This document shows, one piece after another, positions 30,350 through 41,864 of a stretch of 53,496 bases of DNA. The DNA lies in NCBI GenBank assembly GCA_002472405.1, contig DKRV01000009.1, positions 45,869 through 99,364 on the forward strand. Direction: 5' to 3'. The notes beneath the pieces are model-generated. The model had not been told where the DNA came from. It made no database searches and saw only the letters and a program-made list of their open reading frames with translations. Position 1 is the first letter of the stretch, and each line of letters opens with the position of its first letter. This stretch comes from Clostridiales bacterium UBA7273. GTDB taxonomy: Bacteria > Bacillota > Clostridia > Oscillospirales > Oscillospiraceae. Both the position numbers and the translations under genes were made by a program.

Positions 30350-31213
30350 ATGGAAAAGTCAAAAGTGTATTTCATAAAGGAAGTAAGCCCCGAAAACGTA
30401 GTGCACGCATATGAAGCGCTGGGCGTTGAGCTTAAGGGAAACGTTGCCGTGAAGCTGCACAGCGGCGAGCCGGGCAACCAGAACTTCCTGCGTCCGGATT
30501 TCATGAAGCCGGCCGTTGACCGCGTCGGCGGAACGATAGTCGAATGCAACACCGCCTATGACGGACAGAGAGATACCACCGAGGCGCACAGAAAGACCAT
30601 GCAGCTGCACGGCTGGGTCGAGATCACCGATGTTGACATCATGGATGCCGAGGGCGACACGACCATTCCCGTTGTCGGCGGCAAGCACCTTGATAAAAAC
30701 TATGTCGGCAAGACGTTTCCCGAGTACGATTCCATGCTCGTTCTTTCTCATTTTAAAGGCCATCCGATGGGCGGCTACGGCGGCGCGCTGAAGAATATCT
30801 CGATCGGCATTGCGTCAAGCTACGGCAAAAAATATATCCACGGCGTTAAGAATACCGAGAACTACTGGCATGCAGATCATGACAGCTTCCTTGAGTGTAT
30901 GGCAGATGCCGCGAAGAGCATAGTCGATCATTTCGGCGGCAAAATGGCGTTTGTGAATATAATGAAGAACATGTCCGTTGACTGCGACTGCTGCGCCGTG
31001 GCCGAGGATCCAAAGATCGGCGATATCGGAATACTGTCCTCGCTCGACCCCGTCGCACTCGATCAGGCCTGTCTCGACCTCGTTTACGCAAGCGACGATC
31101 CCGGCAAGGGCGATCTGATCGAGCGCATCGAGTCGCGCAACGGAGTACACACCATCGAGGCGGCTGCGGCCATCGGCATAGGCGGCCGCGAATACGAACT
31201 TATAACATTATGA
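30350..31213 (+). CDS. DUF362 domain protein
   Basis: A 287-residue protein with the DUF362 pattern: VAVKLHSGEPGNQNFLRPDF near 33-52, a central LSHFKGHPMGGYGGALKNISIG block, and LDPVALDQACLDLVY near 235. Many relatives carry a C-terminal ferredoxin; this one does not and instead has only the paired Cys motif DCDCCAVAEDP. Function is not established. It has its own promoter and overlaps the next gene by 4 bases, starting a DUF362 - Tet-like GTPase - YlmH operon. Confidence 0.85.
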   Translation: MEKSKVYFIKEVSPENVVHAYEALGVELKGNVAVKLHSGEPGNQNFLRPDFMKPAVDRVGGTIVECNTAYDGQRDTTEAHRKTMQLHGWVEITDVDIMDAEGDTTIPVVGGKHLDKNYVGKTFPEYDSMLVLSHFKGHPMGGYGGALKNISIGIASSYGKKYIHGVKNTENYWHADHDSFLECMADAAKSIVDHFGGKMAFVNIMKNMSVDCDCCAVAEDPKIGDIGILSSLDPVALDQACLDLVYASDDPGKGDLIERIESRNGVHTIEAAAAIGIGGREYELITL

Positions 31214-32973
31214 AAAAGCTTGTTCTCGGCATCCTTGCACATGTCGATGCCGGAAAAACAACTCTGTCCGAGGCACTGCTGTATACCTGCGGCAGCATAA
31301 GAAAGCTCGGCAGGGTCGATCATCGCAACACCGCACTCGACACGCATAAGATTGAGCGTGAGCGCGGCATAACCGTGTTTTCAAAACAGGCGCAGCTCCA
31401 TACGGGCGGTATGGAGCTGTGCCTTCTTGACACGCCCGGACACGCCGACCTCACGGCGGAAACAGAGCGCACGCTCGACGTTATCGACTATGCGCTGCTC
31501 GTCATATCCGGCACCGACGGCGTTCAGGCGCACACCGAAACGCTCTGGCGGCTGCTTGACCGGCACAATGTGCCGACGATCATTTTCGCAACGAAAATGG
31601 ATCTTACGGGCAGCGACAGGCAGAGGATTCTCTCCGATCTGCGCGAGTGGCTCTCAGAGGGCTGCTTTGACCTTTCGGATAACTCGCAGGAAACGCGCGA
31701 GGGCATTGCCATGTGCGATGAGGAGCTTTTTGAAAAGTTTGCGTCCGGGCAGGATATCGCTGACGGCGATATTTCGCGGCTCATACTTGAAAGAAAGCTC
31801 TTCCCGGTGCTGTACGGCTCTGGGCTTAAGCTTGAGGGCGTGCAGGAGCTTGTTGAGTTTATAGAAAAATACGCCGTCAGCCCGGAGTATCCCGAGCAGT
31901 TCGGCGCAAGAGTGTATAAGATAATGCGCGATGCGCGCGACAGACGCCTCAGCTGCATGAAAATAACCGGCGGCGCGCTGCATAATCGCGACAGCGTAAA
32001 CGGCCAAACGGTCACGGAGCTGCGCGTATATTCCGGCGCAAATTACGAAACCGTGCAGGAGGCGCGCGCCGGCAGCATCGTCGCCGTTCAGGGGCTTGAC
32101 GATACATATGCCGGTCAGGGTCTCGGCTTTGAGGGCGACGGCATGCAGCCGGAGACCGAAGCGGTCATGTCCTACAGCATCGGTCTGCCCGAGGGTACAG
32201 ACGCGCTTGTTGCCTACAGGCAGCTCAAGCAGCTCGAGGACGAGGATCCTCAGCTGAAGATCGAGTGGAGCGAGCGCCTGCGCGAGATAAGCGTGAAAAT
32301 AATGGGTAAGGTGCAGACCGAGGTGCTCACCGAGCTTATCCGCGAGCGGTTTGATCTTGATGTGAGCATAGCATCGGGCGGCATTGCCTATAAGGAAACC
32401 ATAGCAGAGCCGGTGCACGGCGTCGGGCATTTCGAGCCGCTGCGACACTATGCCGAGGTGCACCTGCTCATCGAGCCTGCCGAGCGCGGCTCGGGGCTTA
32501 GCTTTGAAAGCCGATGTCCCCTGGACGAGCTTGACCGCAATTGGCAGAGCCTTATAATGACAAACCTTGCGGAAAAAACGCATCTCGGCGTTCTGACAGG
32601 CTCGCCGCTTACGGATGTGAAGATAAGCCTCATAGCCGGCAGGGCGCATGTAAAGCACACCGAGGGCGGCGATTTCCGCGAGGCCGTGTATCGCGCCGTG
32701 CGGCAGGGGCTTATGAAGGCAAAAAGCGTGCTGCTCGAGCCGTGGTATGATTTTCGCATCGAGGTTCCGCCCGAGCAGATAGGCCGCGCCATAAGCGATG
32801 TGCGCGCAATGAGCGGAAAATTCGACACCGAGGGCAGCAGCGTCATAACCGGCATTGCGCCCGTTTCCGAGATGAACGGCTATGCCGAGACTCTTGCGTC
32901 CTACACCTCCGGCAAGGGCAGGATCGTTTGCGGGCGGCAGGATATTACCCCTGCCATAACGAAAAGCAGGTAG
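31210..32973 (+). CDS. Tet(M)/EF-G-like translation GTPase, N-terminal part (frameshifted)
   Basis: 587 residues of an EF-G-type GTPase of the ribosomal-protection branch: G1 AHVDAGKTTLSEAL (about 10-23), switch ERERGITVF, G3 DTPGHADLTAETERTL. The G4 element reads ATKMDLTG, with Thr instead of the usual Asn of NKxD. Domains II-V follow to about 570. The last residues (VCGRQDITPAITKSR) are out of frame: one base is missing in TTT at 32927-32929, after which the true C-terminus continues in the 32928 frame. Restored length is about 829. It probably acts on the ribosome; tetracycline resistance should not be assumed. Confidence 0.85.
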   Translation: MKKLVLGILAHVDAGKTTLSEALLYTCGSIRKLGRVDHRNTALDTHKIERERGITVFSKQAQLHTGGMELCLLDTPGHADLTAETERTLDVIDYALLVISGTDGVQAHTETLWRLLDRHNVPTIIFATKMDLTGSDRQRILSDLREWLSEGCFDLSDNSQETREGIAMCDEELFEKFASGQDIADGDISRLILERKLFPVLYGSGLKLEGVQELVEFIEKYAVSPEYPEQFGARVYKIMRDARDRRLSCMKITGGALHNRDSVNGQTVTELRVYSGANYETVQEARAGSIVAVQGLDDTYAGQGLGFEGDGMQPETEAVMSYSIGLPEGTDALVAYRQLKQLEDEDPQLKIEWSERLREISVKIMGKVQTEVLTELIRERFDLDVSIASGGIAYKETIAEPVHGVGHFEPLRHYAEVHLLIEPAERGSGLSFESRCPLDELDRNWQSLIMTNLAEKTHLGVLTGSPLTDVKISLIAGRAHVKHTEGGDFREAVYRAVRQGLMKAKSVLLEPWYDFRIEVPPEQIGRAISDVRAMSGKFDTEGSSVITGIAPVSEMNGYAETLASYTSGKGRIVCGRQDITPAITKSR

Positions 32974-33698
32974 TCGAGAGCATCGGCTATGATCCCGAGG
33001 CGGATGTTGACAACACGCCCGACTCCGTTTTCTGCTCGCACGGAGCGGGAACGGTCATCAAATGGAACGAGACGGAAAAGTATATGCACCTAAACCCCGA
33101 TCTCGGCGGCGAAAAAGCGCCCGAGGAGTTCAGCAGGCCGCGTTATTTTTCCATTGACGACAAAGAGCTTGAAGCTATCATGGAGCGCGAGTTCGGCCCG
33201 GTGCGGCGCAGAATGTATACGCGCGCGAAAACGGCGGAAGCGCCGGAGTATTCCGTTGCGCCGTCAAAGCGCGAGTACGTCATAGTGGACGGCTATAACT
33301 TTATTTTCGGAACGCCGGAATACAAGGAGCTGGCCGCCGCCTCGCTCTCGCTTGCGCGCGAACGCCTTTCCGATGTGCTGCGAAGCTATCGTGCAATGCG
33401 CGACTGCGAGCTCGTGCTCGTTTTCGATGGCTACCGCGTTGCCGGAAACACCGGCGAGCGCGAAACGCGCGGCATACGCACGGTTTACACCAAGGAAAAC
33501 GAGACTGCCGATATGTACATTGAACGTCTTGCAAACGATATCGGCAAAAACTATTCTGTAAAAGTCGTCACGAACGACTCGCTCATCCGTCTGTCTGCCA
33601 TGCGCTCGGGCGTTCTGCGCATGTCGGTGAAGGAATTTTCCGACGAGCTTGACGGAGTGATGAAAAGGATCATGGAGTACATTGATGGAAAACGATGA
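32928..33698 (+). CDS. C-terminal part of the GTPase plus NYN/YacP-type nuclease domain
   Basis: This frame carries the expected continuation of EF-G/Tet domain V (AAGYYPCHNEKQVVESIGYD), then from about residue 105 a NYN domain (EYVIVDGYNFIFGTPEYKEL; VLVFDGYRV; NETADMYIERLANDI; VVTNDSLIRL), like YacP/Rae1, an endoribonuclease that cleaves mRNA on the ribosome. A GTPase-NYN fusion makes sense as a ribosome-targeted rescue or decay factor. The frame has no start or ribosome site of its own, so it is one gene with 31210-32973 broken by a single-base deletion. It overlaps YlmH by 14 bases. Confidence 0.75.
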   Translation: MRAAGYYPCHNEKQVVESIGYDPEADVDNTPDSVFCSHGAGTVIKWNETEKYMHLNPDLGGEKAPEEFSRPRYFSIDDKELEAIMEREFGPVRRRMYTRAKTAEAPEYSVAPSKREYVIVDGYNFIFGTPEYKELAAASLSLARERLSDVLRSYRAMRDCELVLVFDGYRVAGNTGERETRGIRTVYTKENETADMYIERLANDIGKNYSVKVVTNDSLIRLSAMRSGVLRMSVKEFSDELDGVMKRIMEYIDGKR

Positions 33699-34434
33699 GC
33701 TTATCCGGCGCGCCGAGGATCTGTGCCGCCGATGCGAAAAAACGGCGAGCGTCACGCACACGGCTTTCCTGACCCCGGCAGAGCAGTTTGCGCTTGAGGC
33801 CTGGGCGAAGTCTGCGCCCGACTGCAAAATGCTGCTGTGCGGCGTAAACGAAGGATGCGAGCGGCGCGCTGCGTTCTTCCTGCCTTTTTATATGGAGGAG
33901 GACGGCTTTGATGCATCCGAATACATAAGCGTGCTGCGCGCAAAGGCTCATTTCGGGAAGCCTTCGCACCGCGACTATATGGGCGCTGTGATGGGGCTTG
34001 GCATAAAGCGCGAGTGGCTCGGCGATATCTGGGTCAGCGGCGAGGATGCGGTGATATTCCTCATGCAGAGCGTTGAGCGCCATGTTGCCGACGGGCTTGA
34101 CAAGGTCGGCAGATGCGGCGTAAAGGTATGTCCAGTGCCGCTCGGTGAGCTTAAAGCGCCCGAGCGCAGGGTAAAGCGCGTCTCGTTTTCCGTAAAAAGC
34201 ATGCGCTTTGACGCGGTGCTGGCCGGAATATTCGGACTTTCGCGCACGGCGGCTTCGTCTCACATCGCAGAGGGGGCGGCGAGCCTCAACTACTCTGTTT
34301 GCATCAAAAACGACGCGCTCATATCGCCCGGTGACATTATATCGCTGCGCGGCTGCGGAAAGGCGGCGGTCTCCGCCTCCGGCGGAGTCAGCCGCAAAGG
34401 CCGGCTGTTCGTTGAAGCGGAAATATATAAATAA
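33685..34434 (+). CDS. YlmH-like S4-domain RNA-binding protein
   Basis: A 249-residue protein with the YlmH arrangement: an N-terminal alpha/beta region (FLTPAEQFALEAWAKS near 28-43; FLPFYMEEDGFDASEY near 67), the conserved central GLGIKREWLGDIWV, and an S4 domain at the C-terminus (RFDAVLAGIFGLSRTAASSH, then ALISPGDIISLRG). In Bacillus YlmH acts in ribosome-associated quality control, binding the 50S/peptidyl-tRNA complex. That fits well with its place after a ribosome-directed GTPase-NYN gene. ATG 33685 is preferred over the TTG three bases before. Confidence 0.85.
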   Translation: MENDELIRRAEDLCRRCEKTASVTHTAFLTPAEQFALEAWAKSAPDCKMLLCGVNEGCERRAAFFLPFYMEEDGFDASEYISVLRAKAHFGKPSHRDYMGAVMGLGIKREWLGDIWVSGEDAVIFLMQSVERHVADGLDKVGRCGVKVCPVPLGELKAPERRVKRVSFSVKSMRFDAVLAGIFGLSRTAASSHIAEGAASLNYSVCIKNDALISPGDIISLRGCGKAAVSASGGVSRKGRLFVEAEIYK

Positions 34435-34447
34435 GTATGTTATACAC

Positions 34448-34475
34448 AATGGCGGAGTTAAAATACTCCGCCATT
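34448..34475 (+). terminator. hairpin, possible terminator
   Basis: An 11-bp stem (AATGGCGGAGT / ACTCCGCCATT) with a TAAAAT loop. There is no T tract right after it on the plus strand, so termination may be weak. Confidence 0.5.
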
Positions 34476-34520
34476 AAAAATATATTTTATATAATTTGAA
34501 AAAATATTTATATAAAACTC

Positions 34521-34549
34521 TTGACAAATTAAAAAGAGAGGAGTATATT
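34521..34549 (+). promoter_or_regulatory. promoter of the RHH-clpB operon
   Basis: Consensus TTGACA (34521-34526), 17 bp, TATATT (34544-34549). The leader contains GGGTCG...CGGCCC, a 6-bp hairpin (about 34575-34598), before GAAGGAG. No CIRCE or CtsR-type (heptamer direct repeat) element is visible. Confidence 0.85.
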
Positions 34550-34625
34550 AAGCTCATAAAGAAAAAATATCAGGGTCGGGTCTCAGGATACGGCCCGTAA
34601 GCCATAGTGAAAGAGAGAAGGAGCC

Positions 34626-35276
34626 ATGAAAAAGACACTTTACAGCCTAATGCTTTCGGATGAAGTGGTCGCCGAGGTTGACAGACTTGCTCACAGACTC
34701 GGAACGAATCGCTCAAATCTTATAAATCAGATCCTTGCAGAGCATGTGAATCTCGTGACGCCCGAGCGGCGCATAAACGATATATTCTCTGCTATCGAGC
34801 AGCTTATGACGCCGTCGCGCGAGCTTGTTCCGTTTGTTTCGCCGAATACGATGACAATGTCGCTCAAATCCTCGCTTGAGTATAAATACCGCCCGACGGT
34901 GAAATACGAGGTCGAGCTTTACCGCGGCGACAGCGACAGTCTCGGCGAGCTGACGGTCATTTTCCGCACGCAGTCGGCAGCGCTCATCCGCTCGATGACG
35001 GAATTTTTCCGCATCTGGAAGAGCATCGAGGATGCGCACCTGCGCCCCGTGATGGAGCAGGAGCCGCCTAAATATGCGCTGTATGACGGAAAATTCATCC
35101 GCTCCATTTCCGTTCCGAACCACGACTGCTCGTCGGACGAGCTGGCAAAGGTGATCGCGGAATACATCAAACTTTTTGACACCATGATGAAGGGCTATCT
35201 CAGCGGACGGCTTAACGCCCGTGACGTTGAAGCCTGTTACTTCTCCCAGTTAAGGAGAGCAGATATTTTGATCTAA
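34626..35276 (+). CDS. ribbon-helix-helix domain regulator
   Basis: A 216-residue protein. The first 45 residues (KTLYSLMLSDEVVAEVDRLA, then RLGTNRSNLINQILAEH) form a CopG/Arc-like ribbon-helix-helix DNA-binding domain. The rest is a mixed alpha/beta ligand or oligomerisation domain without a name I know. It lies 24 bases upstream of clpB in the same transcript, behind a consensus promoter. It may regulate its own operon, so it could be a heat-shock or proteostasis regulator; this is inference from position only. Confidence 0.75.
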   Translation: MKKTLYSLMLSDEVVAEVDRLAHRLGTNRSNLINQILAEHVNLVTPERRINDIFSAIEQLMTPSRELVPFVSPNTMTMSLKSSLEYKYRPTVKYEVELYRGDSDSLGELTVIFRTQSAALIRSMTEFFRIWKSIEDAHLRPVMEQEPPKYALYDGKFIRSISVPNHDCSSDELAKVIAEYIKLFDTMMKGYLSGRLNARDVEACYFSQLRRADILI

Positions 35277-35300
35277 TTTGAAGAAAAAGAAGGTGTTTTT

Positions 35301-37880
<2,580 letters not shown>

Positions 37881-37893
37881 AGAATAAAACCCG

Positions 37894-37924
37894 AAAACGG
37901 ACGTTCGAGAGAACGTCCGTTTTT
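37894..37924 (+). terminator. Rho-independent terminator
   Basis: A 13-bp stem (AAAACGGACGTTC / GAACGTCCGTTTT) with a GAGA loop and T run, after clpB. Confidence 0.9.
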
Positions 37925-38005
37925 TGCGCTCAAAAAATATGCGTGGGATTTTCGGCCGCGTCGTGTATAATGGGATAGACAGACAGCGCGAAAGGAGGCG
38001 GTGAT

Positions 38006-38545
38006 GTGCAGGAGAACACGGTCGAGTGGCTGCTGCTTGAGAAAAACGAACAGGGCATGGACGCGCTGCTGCTCCATTATGGGCCGCTCATGCGATACAT
38101 CATTGCGCCTATCCTGCAAAATCCTCAGGACAGGGAGGATTGCCTTTCCGAGGTCTCGATGCGCGTGTGGGAAAAGATTGGACAGTTTGACGGCGAGAAG
38201 GGCAGCTTTCGCGCGTGGCTTACGGCGATAACAAGGAACACCGCGCTCAACCATGCGCGCAAGGCCTCCGGCAGCAGTACCGAGGAGCTTTCCGAGAGCA
38301 CGCCCTCGCCCGAGCCGTCACCCGAGGAGGCGCTGCTTAAAAAAGAGCGGCAGGAGGCATTAAGCGCCGCCTTGAACCGCTTATCGTACAAAGACAGACT
38401 TCTGTTTTACAGGAAATATTATTATCGGCAGTCAACCGCCCAGATAGCGGCGGAGCTTGGCATGACCGAGCGCGCCGTCGAGGGAAAGCTGTATCGCCTT
38501 AAAAAACAGCTTCGCAAAAGCTTGGGAGGTGAGGTGTGTGAATGA
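38006..38545 (+). CDS. ECF-type RNA polymerase sigma factor
   Basis: A 179-residue sigma-70 family protein with only regions 2 and 4: region 2 from about 15 (QDREDCLSEVSMRVWEKI; FRAWLTAITRNTALNHARK) and region 4 with a helix-turn-helix at the end (QSTAQIAAELGMTERAVEGKLYRLKK). GTG at 38006 follows AGGAGG. A TATAAT lies at 37966-37971 with a weak -35. It overlaps the next gene by 8 bases, the usual sigma/anti-sigma pairing. Confidence 0.9.
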   Translation: MQENTVEWLLLEKNEQGMDALLLHYGPLMRYIIAPILQNPQDREDCLSEVSMRVWEKIGQFDGEKGSFRAWLTAITRNTALNHARKASGSSTEELSESTPSPEPSPEEALLKKERQEALSAALNRLSYKDRLLFYRKYYYRQSTAQIAAELGMTERAVEGKLYRLKKQLRKSLGGEVCE

Positions 38546-40073
38546 TCGTGACTGGAGTTCCATGAGCGAAAAGGAATTTGAGACGCTGCTCGAAGGCAGT
38601 GTTGCGGAAACTCCGCCGGAGGATGTCGTTGAGAAGATAACGCCGTGGAAAAGGGCGGCAAACCGCGTGCTCGCCGGTATGGCGCTGTGCGCTATAACGC
38701 TCAACTTCCTGTGCTTAAATTACATTCTCCCTGCCGTCGGCATTGTGCTACAGCTGCTCGGCTTTCGCGCTCTGCGGCGCGAGAATAAGTGGTTTAATGC
38801 ATGCTTTGCCGTAACGATAATCCGCGCGGCCTACTTCTTCCCGACTCTCGTTCTGAATACGACCATTTTCCATGCGACGATTCTGACGCCTTCCGTTACA
38901 TCGGCCTTGACGGCGGCGAGCGTTGTTCTTATGCTTGCCGAGTTTGTCTGCCTCTGGCAGGGGCTGAGGGCGGTCAAGGCCAAGGTCGGCCTTCCGCCGA
39001 GCGCGAAATGCGCAGCAGCCCTCATCGTCTGGTGTGCCCTCATGGGCGTGCTGGCCGCTGTGCAGTATGAAGGTCTGATAATCGGTGCGGCAATGGTAGT
39101 AGCTTATATCTGCATTATCCGCAACCTTTGTAAGCTCTCCGGCGAGCTTGACGAGGCCGGATATTCGATAACTCCGCAGCCGGTGAGGATTACGGATAAG
39201 TGCATCGTTATCGCGCTGAGCGCCGTCGTTTTGGTCGGCTGCGTGCTGGGCTATGTCTTCGGCAGCAGCTATGCAATGGACTGGCGCGAGGCGGAGGAGT
39301 CTGAGAACAGCGGCGTTGCGGAGATAAAGGATAAGCTGCTCGAGCTTGGCTTCCCGGAGTATGTTCTGAACGATCTCACCACGGAGGATATCGCAGCCTG
39401 CGACGGCGCTCTGCGCGTCGTCACGGATGTTGAGGATAAGCCGGCAGACGGCGGCAGAACGGTAACGACCGTATCGGGCAGCGGAGCAAACCGCCGCATA
39501 GTGCAGGACACGGTTTACGACAAGAAGCTCCGCATGACCGGCGTCGCGGTGCAGGTATCGGATGAGCGCGAGCGGTGGATCATTTTCCACCACTTCCTGT
39601 GGCTTACCGAGCCCGGCTTTTACGGCACGGAGGCCGTTCAGCTCTGGCCGACCTACACCGAGGTTTCGGATGGCTGGGCATCCGACGGCGAGGTGAGCGG
39701 CCGCGTTTTGTACGACCGCGGCGGCAAGACCTTTGCAGCACCCTACCGTTCGCTGAGATCCGAAACCTACGATTACGACAGCGTCTTTTTCGGGATCAGA
39801 ACGCGCAGCGATGTTTTTGCCTCGTTCTCCGTGCCGAGAAACGGTGAAAACTGCCGCGGATACGTCGCCTATGCGACCTCTGAGCTTGCGGATGACTACA
39901 TCATTAGCAGCTGGATAAACTATGTGCATCAGCAAAGCTGGCTTCAGTATCCGGCGATGACCGCCGAGGAATACAGAAAGTCGGGCTTTTGGGATGACAG
40001 CGGCGCATTCCGAATGATACAGAACGCGCTTCAGTTTTATCCGTCAGACGACGGTGTTGAAATGATAAGCTGA
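38538..40073 (+). CDS. membrane protein, probable anti-sigma factor partner
   Basis: A 511-residue protein beginning at GTG 38538 (GGAGGTGAG upstream). A short cytoplasmic N-terminus (about 1-40) resembles anti-sigma N-tails (SEKEFETLLEGSVAETPPED). Five or six transmembrane helices lie at about 42-215 and another at about 232-252; the large C-terminal half (255-511) would be extracytoplasmic and beta-rich. No named domain is seen in it. The overlap with the sigma gene suggests it holds the sigma at the membrane and senses an outside signal. Terminator at 40083. Confidence 0.75.
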   Translation: MNDRDWSSMSEKEFETLLEGSVAETPPEDVVEKITPWKRAANRVLAGMALCAITLNFLCLNYILPAVGIVLQLLGFRALRRENKWFNACFAVTIIRAAYFFPTLVLNTTIFHATILTPSVTSALTAASVVLMLAEFVCLWQGLRAVKAKVGLPPSAKCAAALIVWCALMGVLAAVQYEGLIIGAAMVVAYICIIRNLCKLSGELDEAGYSITPQPVRITDKCIVIALSAVVLVGCVLGYVFGSSYAMDWREAEESENSGVAEIKDKLLELGFPEYVLNDLTTEDIAACDGALRVVTDVEDKPADGGRTVTTVSGSGANRRIVQDTVYDKKLRMTGVAVQVSDERERWIIFHHFLWLTEPGFYGTEAVQLWPTYTEVSDGWASDGEVSGRVLYDRGGKTFAAPYRSLRSETYDYDSVFFGIRTRSDVFASFSVPRNGENCRGYVAYATSELADDYIISSWINYVHQQSWLQYPAMTAEEYRKSGFWDDSGAFRMIQNALQFYPSDDGVEMIS

Positions 40074-40082
40074 CAAAAGCAA

Positions 40083-40116
40083 AACACCCCTCACTTCATT
40101 TGAAGTGAGGGGTGTT
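40083..40116. terminator. bidirectional terminator
   Basis: A 16-bp perfect stem (AACACCCCTCACTTCA and its complement) with a TT loop, between convergent genes. Confidence 0.9.
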
Positions 40117-40120
40117 CGTA

Positions 40121-41101
40121 TTATCGGTAAGAAACGATGCCGTTTTCGCCGAAAAGGCGCTCTATCGAGCCGTTTGCAAGCAGCGTGTCCAGATGCGCGA
40201 GCGTTTCGCCGAAGGCGAAGCCCTTCTGCGAGGGCGGAAAGTCAGTCCAGTTTTTTGCCCTTATGCGCCAGGTCATAAGGCCGGCAAGCTCGTATGCTGT
40301 GATGCCCGGGTTCTCGTGAACGAGCCGCTCGGCCTCGCTGAGCCGCAGCCGGTGATGCTCTATGAGTTGCTGCGCACGCTCACGCAGAGTGACTTCACCG
40401 CGCGCTCTGTGCGCCGGGAGTGCGGTTTCGATATCGAGGCTTTTCATAAGCTCCAGGCTGCGCAGGTAATCGCCGAGCGAATCGGGAACGCCGTTCCACG
40501 CGCAGATGTTCGGGCTTATGTCAAAAAGAACGTGGTCGCCGAGGAAAATGAGCTTTCGCTTTTCGTCAAAAAGGCAAAGATGCCCCGGGGTGTGCCCCGG
40601 CGTTGCAAGGCAGCGCAGCTCGTAGCCGCCGTAGCACAGCACGTCGCCGTCGTCAAGCTCGCGCGCCGGAAATGCGCCGGGTGCGAATTTTATCGCCGGG
40701 GTCTGTGCCGACCACAGGGCAAGATCCTCTTTCGGCATGCCCTCGCGCAAAAAGCGCGCGTGAGTTTCCTTGTGCTTGTCCTTTTCGGGCATCGTGACAA
40801 CGCGGTGATCCGTCCTGCCCATCAGAACGCTGAAGCCCTCTCCGGCGAGATAGGCGGCGTTGCCGGTGTGATCCGAGTGAAGATGGGTGATAAAAATATC
40901 GGTGTTGTCAGGGGTGAGACCAAGCTGCCGCATTCCGCCGAGCAGCGCCTCGCGGCACTCCGGGCGCTTAAACCCGGTGTCGATAAGCAGATTCCTGCCG
41001 TCGGATCTTACAACATAGCAGTTTAGCCATTTGAGCGGATTGTTCGGCAGAACGATCGGAAAGGTGTATATATTATCCGCGACTTGTTCAAAAGAAGACA
41101 T
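40121..41101 (-). CDS. MBL-fold hydrolase with C-terminal winged-helix region
   Basis: A 326-residue protein. MBL ligands: HLHSDHTGNA (about 73-82), TPGHTPGHLC (about 165), LGDHVLF (about 188) and LPAHR (about 230). From about 240 to the end is a helical wHTH-like extension (LSEAERLVHENPGITAYELA) as in lactamase/LACTB2-like proteins. Substrate not known; glyoxalase II or RNA/ester hydrolase are options. The promoter is TTGACT-16-TATAAC on the minus strand. The ATG is at 41101. Confidence 0.85.
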   Translation of the reverse strand: MSSFEQVADNIYTFPIVLPNNPLKWLNCYVVRSDGRNLLIDTGFKRPECREALLGGMRQLGLTPDNTDIFITHLHSDHTGNAAYLAGEGFSVLMGRTDHRVVTMPEKDKHKETHARFLREGMPKEDLALWSAQTPAIKFAPGAFPARELDDGDVLCYGGYELRCLATPGHTPGHLCLFDEKRKLIFLGDHVLFDISPNICAWNGVPDSLGDYLRSLELMKSLDIETALPAHRARGEVTLRERAQQLIEHHRLRLSEAERLVHENPGITAYELAGLMTWRIRAKNWTDFPPSQKGFAFGETLAHLDTLLANGSIERLFGENGIVSYR

Positions 41102-41166
41102 TGAAAATTCAACTCCAATTATTTAATTTACTTTGTCTGCATATAAGCACTTGGTATCGCTCTTTA

Positions 41167-41194
41167 GTTATATCATAACGTATGACAGAGTCAA
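41167..41194 (-). promoter_or_regulatory. promoter of the 40121 MBL gene
   Basis: Minus strand TTGACT (41189-41194), a 16-bp spacer, TATAAC (41167-41172), with a leader of about 60 bases. Confidence 0.65.
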
Positions 41195-41232
41195 GTCCAA
41201 CAGTGTGCTGTCTTTACCGCTTGCACCGCAGT

Positions 41233-41260
41233 AAAAAAGACGAGGCCAAGTGGCCTCGTC
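41233..41260 (-). terminator. Rho-independent terminator
   Basis: Stem GACGAGGCC / GGCCTCGTC with an AAGT loop (41239-41260), preceded by AAAAAA, which is a T run in the minus transcript of the exported-protein gene. Confidence 0.85.
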
Positions 41261-41297
41261 AGCTTAATGGGGAGTATAAAGAAGGAGAATTGATAGC

Positions 41298-41813
41298 TTA
41301 TTTGCCGTACTCGATCTTTGTGACCGAGACAACAAGTCCGGCAACGCCTGCAAGGGCGAGGACTGCGCAGACTGCCGTCCAGACGGCTGCGTCGTGGTTT
41401 GCCGCGTCAAGATCCATGCGGTAAGCCTCGCCTGCTGCGGCGCAGATGCCGCCGTAGGTTGTGGCATAGGTGTCGGTGCCGCCGAGCAGATATTTTACCT
41501 CGCGGTCAAGTGCGGCCGAGTCGGTGTTGTAGTCTGCGATGGGCTTGAGCGCCTCGGCCATGCGGCCAAGATCATTGTCGCTATAGTCGGCAACGCTCTG
41601 TACGCTTGCCGGATACATGTCGTTTTCAACACCCATCGAGGCAGCAATCTCGGCTGCGGTCTCTGCGCGGTTTATGAAATTCGTGTCGACCGAAACGCGC
41701 TCGACCTTCTGCGCTTCAACATTTGTAAAGCCGACTGCGGCCAGCAGGATGACAACTACCGATGCAATGGCTGTGATAACATATAATGTGTTGTTTGATG
41801 ACTTCGTTTTCAT
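41298..41813 (-). CDS. exported/bitopic membrane protein, unknown
   Basis: A 171-residue protein. ATG 41813 has AAAGGA seven bases upstream; a longer in-frame extension lacks one. An N-terminal hydrophobic helix (YVITAIASVVVILLAAVGF, about 11-29) and a C-terminal one (AVWTAVCAVLALAGVAGLVV, about 143-162) bracket an acidic outside region with repeated Ala/Asp/Tyr and no cysteine pairs. Two anchors suggest a loop held on the membrane surface. Promoter on the minus strand: TTGAAT-17-TATTAT (about 41865-41893). Not recognised. Confidence 0.75.
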   Translation of the reverse strand: MKTKSSNNTLYVITAIASVVVILLAAVGFTNVEAQKVERVSVDTNFINRAETAAEIAASMGVENDMYPASVQSVADYSDNDLGRMAEALKPIADYNTDSAALDREVKYLLGGTDTYATTYGGICAAAGEAYRMDLDAANHDAAVWTAVCAVLALAGVAGLVVSVTKIEYGK

Positions 41814-41864
41814 GATGTGATCCTTTCCGCTCTTAAAAGAGCTATCTTTATTCATTGACCACAT

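Noticed and set aside
32920..32973. Programmed frameshifting in the Tet-like GTPase
   Set aside because: There is no slippery heptamer, pseudoknot or internal Shine-Dalgarno at the point; a lost T in a short T run is simpler.
31210..33698. Tetracycline resistance gene
   Set aside because: It belongs to the EF-G/Tet branch, but the TKMD change, NYN fusion and operon with YlmH point to a housekeeping ribosome role.
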